DNA of 64,000 nucleotides. It comes from Certhia americana. Lineage: Eukaryota > Chordata > Aves > Passeriformes > Certhiidae. The notes below the pieces were generated by a model. It made no database searches and was not told the DNA's origin. It saw only the letters and a program-made list of their open reading frames with translations. Numbering within the stretch: the first letter of the stretch is position 1; each line of letters opens with the position of its first letter. The position numbers were made by a program, and so were the translations under genes. Of the stretch, positions 58,379 through 64,000 are shown in pieces. The stretch lies in assembly GCA_018697195.1 (NCBI GenBank), contig CM031869.1, forward strand, positions 17,310,411 to 17,374,410, in the 5' to 3' direction.

Positions 58379-59924
58379 AAGGCTTGAGGGAGTTATTCCT
58401 TAAAAACAGTGATCCCAAATCCCCTGGATTTCCCTTTGGCTTCCTCTGGTTTTACAGGCAGAGGCAGAATCATCATTTCCCTGATTAAACATCAATTCAC
58501 TTGTAAGGCCTCAAAATTTATAATAAAATTAAGGGCACTTAATTAAGGACCCTGCAACTTTATTTTGCTGATATTCTGCTTGAGCTGTGGTGATTTCACT
58601 CAGAGCCAGCCCTTGAATGTCCCAAATCACCCTTAATCCCACAAATCCTGCATCAAACCTTCCACCTGCTGGGAGCCAAAAAATTAAACAGCTCTAAACT
58701 TTTACTGCAATAACAAGGACAATCAACTTCAGCAGCAGAGAGAAACCCCAGGATCACAAGATGCTGTTGGAAACAATTTTTATTCCCCAGTTTATAAAAA
58801 AATATGTTTGATGCCAAGGGGAAAAATAAGGAGGGGGGTTTATAGGATAGGCCCAGCCTAAGATAAAGGGGAGGAGGGAGGAGAAGGAGAAGCTTTAGGG
58901 GACAATGGCACTTCCAGCCGGGGGCTGGTGACAAACCCCAGCCTGATTTTTCACCCTCTTACCACCACCTTGACACCAGCTTTATTCTTGTAAAATATTT
59001 AGTGGCTTCCCTCCACAAATTTCCAAACAACTTGGCTGATCTTGCAGGTGAAAACTGGTTTAAAAATTAATTGCAAGCTTTTAAAAATTAATAATTATTT
59101 CGCTTAATTAAGCTTGCAGCTTCACAGTTTTTTAAGCTGCGAACAATTTGGGAGCTGCTGCCATTGGGATGGAAAATGCTGGGGGATGAGAGCTGGAAAT
59201 CTGTTCCCTTCATTGTTTCCTTCCCAGAGCAGATTTTTGGGCTCTTCTGCATCATCTGCATCATTATTGATGGCATTCCTGCCCCTATCAAAACCTGGAT
59301 CCATAACATGGTAATTTTGCTGGAATTTCTTTTGTTCCAGCCTAATCTAAAATGTTTTCTTGTTGTCCATAACACATTTGGATATGGATTTTTTTTTAAT
59401 GGATGCTTTTATTCCTCACATCCATTGTTCTTTATTTCCCAGTGTCTAATTTTTAATCACAGCCATTATCTTCCTCCCTTTCCTGATTTGTTACTTATTA
59501 TCTGTAGGCCAGCTCATTCCTCTGGCTTCTTTTTTTTTTTGCTGGGTTGTGTTGTGATCTTTCCTTTGTGATCAACATAAATACTCCTGTCAAGAAGGAA
59601 GGGAAACAAAAGCCATTTATTTCAGGGAGAATCTGAGAAATTTCTGCTTTCCAGTGAAGCAGTGGAGAGAGCTTTAAAAATCACAGTGTGTGTCAGGGTG
59701 GCCCTGCAGATTTTGCCCTGGGCTTCAGCCTAATTCCTGCATCCAAATGGGATTTTTAATCTTTGGGATCTCTGTGGCACATGGCAGGAGCTGCTGGCCC
59801 CCAAATCCCCTCAATTTCCTCGATCATGATTTACAGTGCTTAGAAATCCATAAATCAGAATTAATATTGTCCTGCAGAGGTGGATGCACGACAGGACTCT
59901 GCATCTTTAATGGCTTGAAGCTGG
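58379..59924. other. Intergenic, AT-rich candidate conserved segment
   Basis: 59030-59115 has TTAATTGCAAGCTTT, AATTAATAATTATTT and CTTAATTAAGCTTGCAGC, with TAATTA cores and GCAAGCTT/AAGCTTGC arms. The 135-codon frame 59164-59571 is hydrophobic because of T-richness and is not called. Confidence 0.45.
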
Positions 59925-60145
59925 AAAAGGAGAGATTCAGGTGGGATATTGGGAAGAAATTCCTGCCTGTGAGGATGGAGAGGCCCTGGAATGGATTTCC
60001 CAGAGCAGCTGTGGCTGCCCCTGGATCCCTGGCAATGTCCAAGGCCAGGCTAGACAGGGCTGGGAGCAGCCTGGGATGGTGGAAATTGTCCCTGCCCCTG
60101 GATGACTTTAAGATCCCTTCCATCCCAAGCTTTACTGTGATCTGC
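59925..60145 (+). mobile_element. CR1 LINE 3' fragment
   Basis: Sense CR1 from GGAAAAGGAGAGATTCAGGTGGG through GGATCCCTGGCAATGTCC to CTTTAAGATCCCTTCCATCCC; moderately diverged. Confidence 0.9.
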
Positions 60146-61871
60146 CTGCCCAGAGCAGGGCTGGGATTCTGGGGAGTTCAAGAAAGGGGGTGAAATCTGG
60201 GAATGTGTTTTTTTGTGTCCCCCAGGCCAGGAGGACCCAGGCAGAGCTTTCCCCTGGAGCTGAGTGCTCTGTGCCATCCCCGAGCTGCAGTGCTGCTCTC
60301 AGCTGCCCCTTGCTTTGTTTGCATTGATTTTTGAATAATGACTTTTCATGAAATAAATTTCACTAGAGAAAATAAATTATTTTTGGGCCTGGGCTGCTCC
60401 CGGGTGCTGATTCCCCATTCCTAGCACCTCATTGGCATCTCAGCGTTTCCATTCCAATGCGAGGCATTCACAACTTTATGTATTTCCCTTTTCATGCAGA
60501 AAATCTGCCTATTTCTACTCAGCACAAGAGGAACTTTTGCTGGGTTGTTTAACCTTGAACAAATGCTGCTTTAACCATTTTCAGGACAGTGGAATGACAA
60601 ATTCTGCCTCTGCCTTTCTGCACCACTGCTCCCTGGTTTAAACCTGAACGTGGCAGAATTGAAAGCAAAATACAAAATGTATTTTTTTTCACCCCCCCAG
60701 TGCTGCAGTGGAAATGTGCTTTGAGTTCTGCTGGAGTTTAGAAATTTTCTTTGAAGCTGTGGCCTGTTGTTTGCTTTCCCTGGCTGTGTTTGATGACCTG
60801 ACAGCCTTCTGCTCCACACAGGATCCCATGGAAGTGTGATCCCAGAGATGCCTCCTTGGGTGCAGCTCCACCAGAGCTCCTCTGCTCCAGGCCTGCAGCT
60901 CTCCTGGAACATGAGGTGAATTTGAAATCATTTTCCTCCAAGGCTGTTCCAGAATTTAAACCATGAGCTCTGTTCTCCTCTTGCAGTGATGGAAGGTGAG
61001 CTGATGGCCAGTGGGGAATGCTCTTGGAAAAGCAGCTGAATGTCTGCTCCATGAGAGGAAAATCCTGTTTTGCCACCTCAGATTGAGACAGACTCTCAGT
61101 TTCCAGTCAGGATTAGAAAAACATAAACCTGTGCATGATACCCCATCCTCATCCGCAAGGGAGAGCTTGGCCCAGCCCAGCCATTTCAGGAGATTCCTGA
61201 AGAATTCCCAGATGACGCTTCCAAATTAAGGGAAGCAAACCTGGCCAGATGTGGGGAGGCCAAGGAAGCCCAAACCACCTCTCTGTATCTGCCTGGGGTT
61301 TTTTGTTATCCTGCAGTCCACACAAACCTGAGAAAAGCCTGTGGGGAAGAATTTTGGTGACACAAAATCTGAACACAGCAGGTTTGGAATGTCCTGATCC
61401 ATGTGATATCCCAGATTCTGAGCTGCAGGAACTGTGAATTATCTCCCCTGTGCCACCCCTGCCCATCACTCACACTTTGCTCAGAGTGAAGAGTTTCAAT
61501 CCACAAAATCTCTCTGCCTGCAGAGACATTCCTCAACCCTTTATCTTTCCCGCTTCTCTCTCCATCTTTTCTCCTTCCTAGGGTTTTTTTCCTGTCTTTT
61601 TTTTTTCTCCTCCAGTGGAGGGAACAGATCTGCAAACAGTAGTTAAGTAGCAGGTGAAATATTGATCTGTGCAATGACAAATTGATCTCTTCTGTTTTGT
61701 TTAACATTTTTCCCCCGAAAAATTTCCACACTCAATTTACTTTTAGACTACCACAGATCACTGAGGCGATTTTTTTTTCCCTAACTGTACCTGCAATGTG
61801 GGCACGCAAGGAAAAAGTCACATTTCCTGAGCAGTTATAACTTGCCTAAGGCTTGTGACTGGTTCAGCTCA
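60146..61871. other. Intergenic, nothing recognised
   Basis: Unremarkable sequence. Minus-strand frames of 112-141 codons have no domains. Confidence 0.5.
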
Positions 61872-62310
61872 AATCCCAGAATCTCAGGATAGTTTGGATT
61901 GGAAAGGACCTTTAAGATTATTTCATTCAGCCCCCTGGGCAGGGACACCTCCCCCTGCCCCAGGCTGCTCCAACCCCAATGTCCAGCCTGGCCTTGGGCA
62001 CTGCCAGGGATCCAGGGGCAGCCACAGCTGCTCTGGGCACCCTGTGCGAGGGCCTGCCCACCCTCACAGCAAACAATTCCTGCCCAGTCTCCCATCTAAA
62101 TTTCCCCTCTTTAAGTTTTAACCCATCCTCCTTGTCCTGACACTCCAGTTCCTGACACAAATCCTTCTCCAGTTTCTCTTTAACCCCTCCAGTCACTGGA
62201 AGGAGCTCTGAGGTCTCCACACTGCCTTCTCTTCTCCAGGCTGGACAGTCCCAACTCTTCCTACAGGGCTGTTTCACCCTCCCCCAGGATTTTGCACATT
62301 TTGCTCCTGT
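61872..62310 (-). mobile_element. CR1 LINE, ~440-bp antisense copy
   Basis: From CAAATCCCAGAATCTCAGGATAG through GGGATCCAGGGGCAGCCACAGC and CCTCACAGCAAACAATTCCTGC to a GGTCTCCACACTGCCTTCTCTTCTCCAGGC block. Same subfamily as 16292-16755. Confidence 0.93.
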
Positions 62311-63119
62311 TTTCCTGGCTTGTTGGGAGCTCCTGCCATGGCTTTGCACCAGGAATTCAGAATATTGAACAATTGGCAACAACTTCATGGTTTAACTGCT
62401 GTCCTTTCCTTCTCCTGATCTGGAGGTGCTGCTCCACCACAGGTCCCTGGGTGCTTCTCTTGGCACTTTCACTCTGCTGATTTCTTCCTGAATTGTGTTT
62501 TTTGCACAGTTATGAGACAGAATGAGTAGAATTTTCTCTTTAGCACTGCAGTTTTACACTGCACTCTTAACTTGTTTAAGAGCCTCTGATGAGGACTTGT
62601 CCAAAGCTTTTCCCATATGGACTCCCTGCTCTGGAAGCTGATGGGCTGCAAGGACTCTTGGTGCAGCTATGCCTCTCATATTTATTAATTATATTATTAT
62701 TATTAGTAATATTATTAATATGAATTCCATATTTATTCCTGTGCTTCTTGATGTCTTTGTTATATTTTCAGAGCTGGGCTGGACCATCCCTGGATTGCTG
62801 CTGGAAGCATCCCTGCATTTCCCACTTCCAGTGCCACTGGAATCACCTTATTTTTAATAATTCCTTGCTCACCACTGCTCAATAGCTCTTTCCTGTGCCC
62901 CATCCTTCAGGCTGTGGGGTGAATTCCAGGTGCTCCTTGGAATCCTTTCAATTTCCCCATTTTGCTCCCCCACCTCTGCAAAGGCCGCTGGTTTTGGGAT
63001 GGATCCTCCACTGTGGGGGCTCCACAGCTGTCGAGAGGATTGGCAAAAAGGGTTTATTATTCTAAACCTTTATTAAGATTTATTTTTAGATTTATTAGGG
63101 TTTAATATTAGATTTTTGA
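62311..63119. other. Intergenic, AT-rich
   Basis: Includes an ATT/AAT-rich near-palindromic stretch at 62680-62726. 62480-62640 may be another antisense LINE remnant. No gene. Confidence 0.45.
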
Positions 63120-63900
63120 CCTCTTCAAAAAAAGGGTTTGTCTCTGCTGTCACAGCTTTGTCTTCTCATACTCCTTTTCTCCTTTTTCTCCTTTGAACAT
63201 GACTTCCACTTTTTGAAGGATACTGTTTTACCTCTGACAGCCTCCTTTGGTCTGCTCTTTAATGAGAACTGCTAATTTTTTGCCCTTTTAAGGTCTCTTC
63301 TGATAATTGTATAGGTTTGCTCTCATCCTCTAATAGAAGATCTTTAAACAATGTCTGTGTCCCCTGGAAAAATGTCACCCTTTTGGTGGTTGCTTTTAAT
63401 TTCTTTTTAACAAGCCTCTCCTCTTTTATGTGGAGAGCCTTTTTGAAATGAAGTTGTGATGAACTTTTGCAGGTTTATTTTTAAATTCCTACAATGTTAC
63501 CAAGTTTAAGTACATCCAGACACTTTTACAGGGCAACCCTTCAATAACAGCATTTAAAATTAGCTCTGTGGTCTGCTCAGGATTAAACCTGGCACTGCTT
63601 CTCCTGGCTGTCCCAAGGAGGAATTCTCTCCTGTGTTGTCTCTATCCATTTTTCCACTGTTTTTGGAATCCTCCCCAGCTTTGGGCTGGTTTGCACCCCC
63701 TGGGCCCCAGATTCTTGATGACTTTTATGGTTAAGAGTCATCTGGTCGGGTGGGTGCTGATATAGCCTCAACCTTTAGCTTTGCTTTTGAATTTAAACTC
63801 ACAGAGTGAGTTATTTTCTAATATTAATTGTTCATTAATTGTACATTGCACTAATTAAACCCCAGCCCTCTCCTGCACTGGTCCCACTGTTGCTTTCTGT
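63120..63900 (-). mobile_element. Fossil CR1/L3 LINE, antisense
   Basis: Landmarks in antisense order: GAAATGAAGTTGTGATGAAC, ACCAAGTTTAAGTACATCC, TCTGCTCAGGATTAAACC, CTGGCTGTCCCAAGGAGGAATTC. They resemble the endonuclease-domain region of old CR1/L3 read from the other strand. Confidence 0.5.
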
Positions 63901-64000
63901 GCTGGCTCTCATGTGTTGGGGTCTTGTTCCTCTGATTTCCACTGAAAATCTAAAAGCTGGGATAAAATCTCAGTAGATCCCACCCTGGACAAAAGGGATG

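Noticed and set aside
1..64000. CRISPR, prokaryotic defence or biosynthetic clusters
   Set aside because: Direct repeats present are minisatellites or LINEs. The genome is eukaryotic, with spliced exons and CR1 elements.

Overview
This is 64 kb of vertebrate nuclear DNA, almost certainly from a bird and perhaps a songbird. The main evidence is 22 recognisable 3' fragments of the avian LINE CR1 on both strands, mixed with much older CR1/L3-like fossils. There is also a CpG island with spliced exons, microsatellites, and two assembly gaps (100 N and 10 N). There are no prokaryotic-style operons, CRISPR arrays or defence loci. Nearly all open reading frames are by-products of CR1, tandem repeats or GC-rich sequence.

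The one protein-coding gene I can support is the 5' end of a gene on the minus strand in the CpG island at about 6.3-7.2 kb. Three exons (6885-6779, 6694-6598 and 6500-6380) join in frame with GT..AG junctions. They encode an arginine-rich mitochondrial-type leader followed by a hydrophobic segment. From memory of the human protein I read this as DELE1, the OMA1-cleaved mitochondrial stress messenger that activates the kinase HRI. A fourth exon (6133-5918) is plausible. The exons for the C-terminal Sel1/TPR repeats were not found, so they probably lie left of base 1 and most of bases 1-5917 would then be DELE1 intron.

From about 7.2 kb to the right end I see no gene, about 57 kb. In the human genome, as I recall it, DELE1 faces PCDH1 head to head, so this may be the DELE1-PCDH1 intergenic region; that is inference. 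The interval holds young CR1 copies, at least nine fossil CR1/L3 pieces (some with readable reverse-transcriptase motifs), two LTR-like segments, several minisatellites and microsatellites, and islands of repeat-poor AT-rich sequence that may be conserved enhancers.

The most unusual structures are: a 4 x 30-bp repeat in the DELE1 promoter; an intron 3 that is fully open in frame; a 238-bp direct repeat at about 98% identity, spaced 2,522 bp, whose second copy abuts the 5' end of a CR1; an inverted pair of near-identical CR1 copies about 20 kb apart; and a 17-bp minisatellite open in several frames. I found no convincing new multi-gene system.
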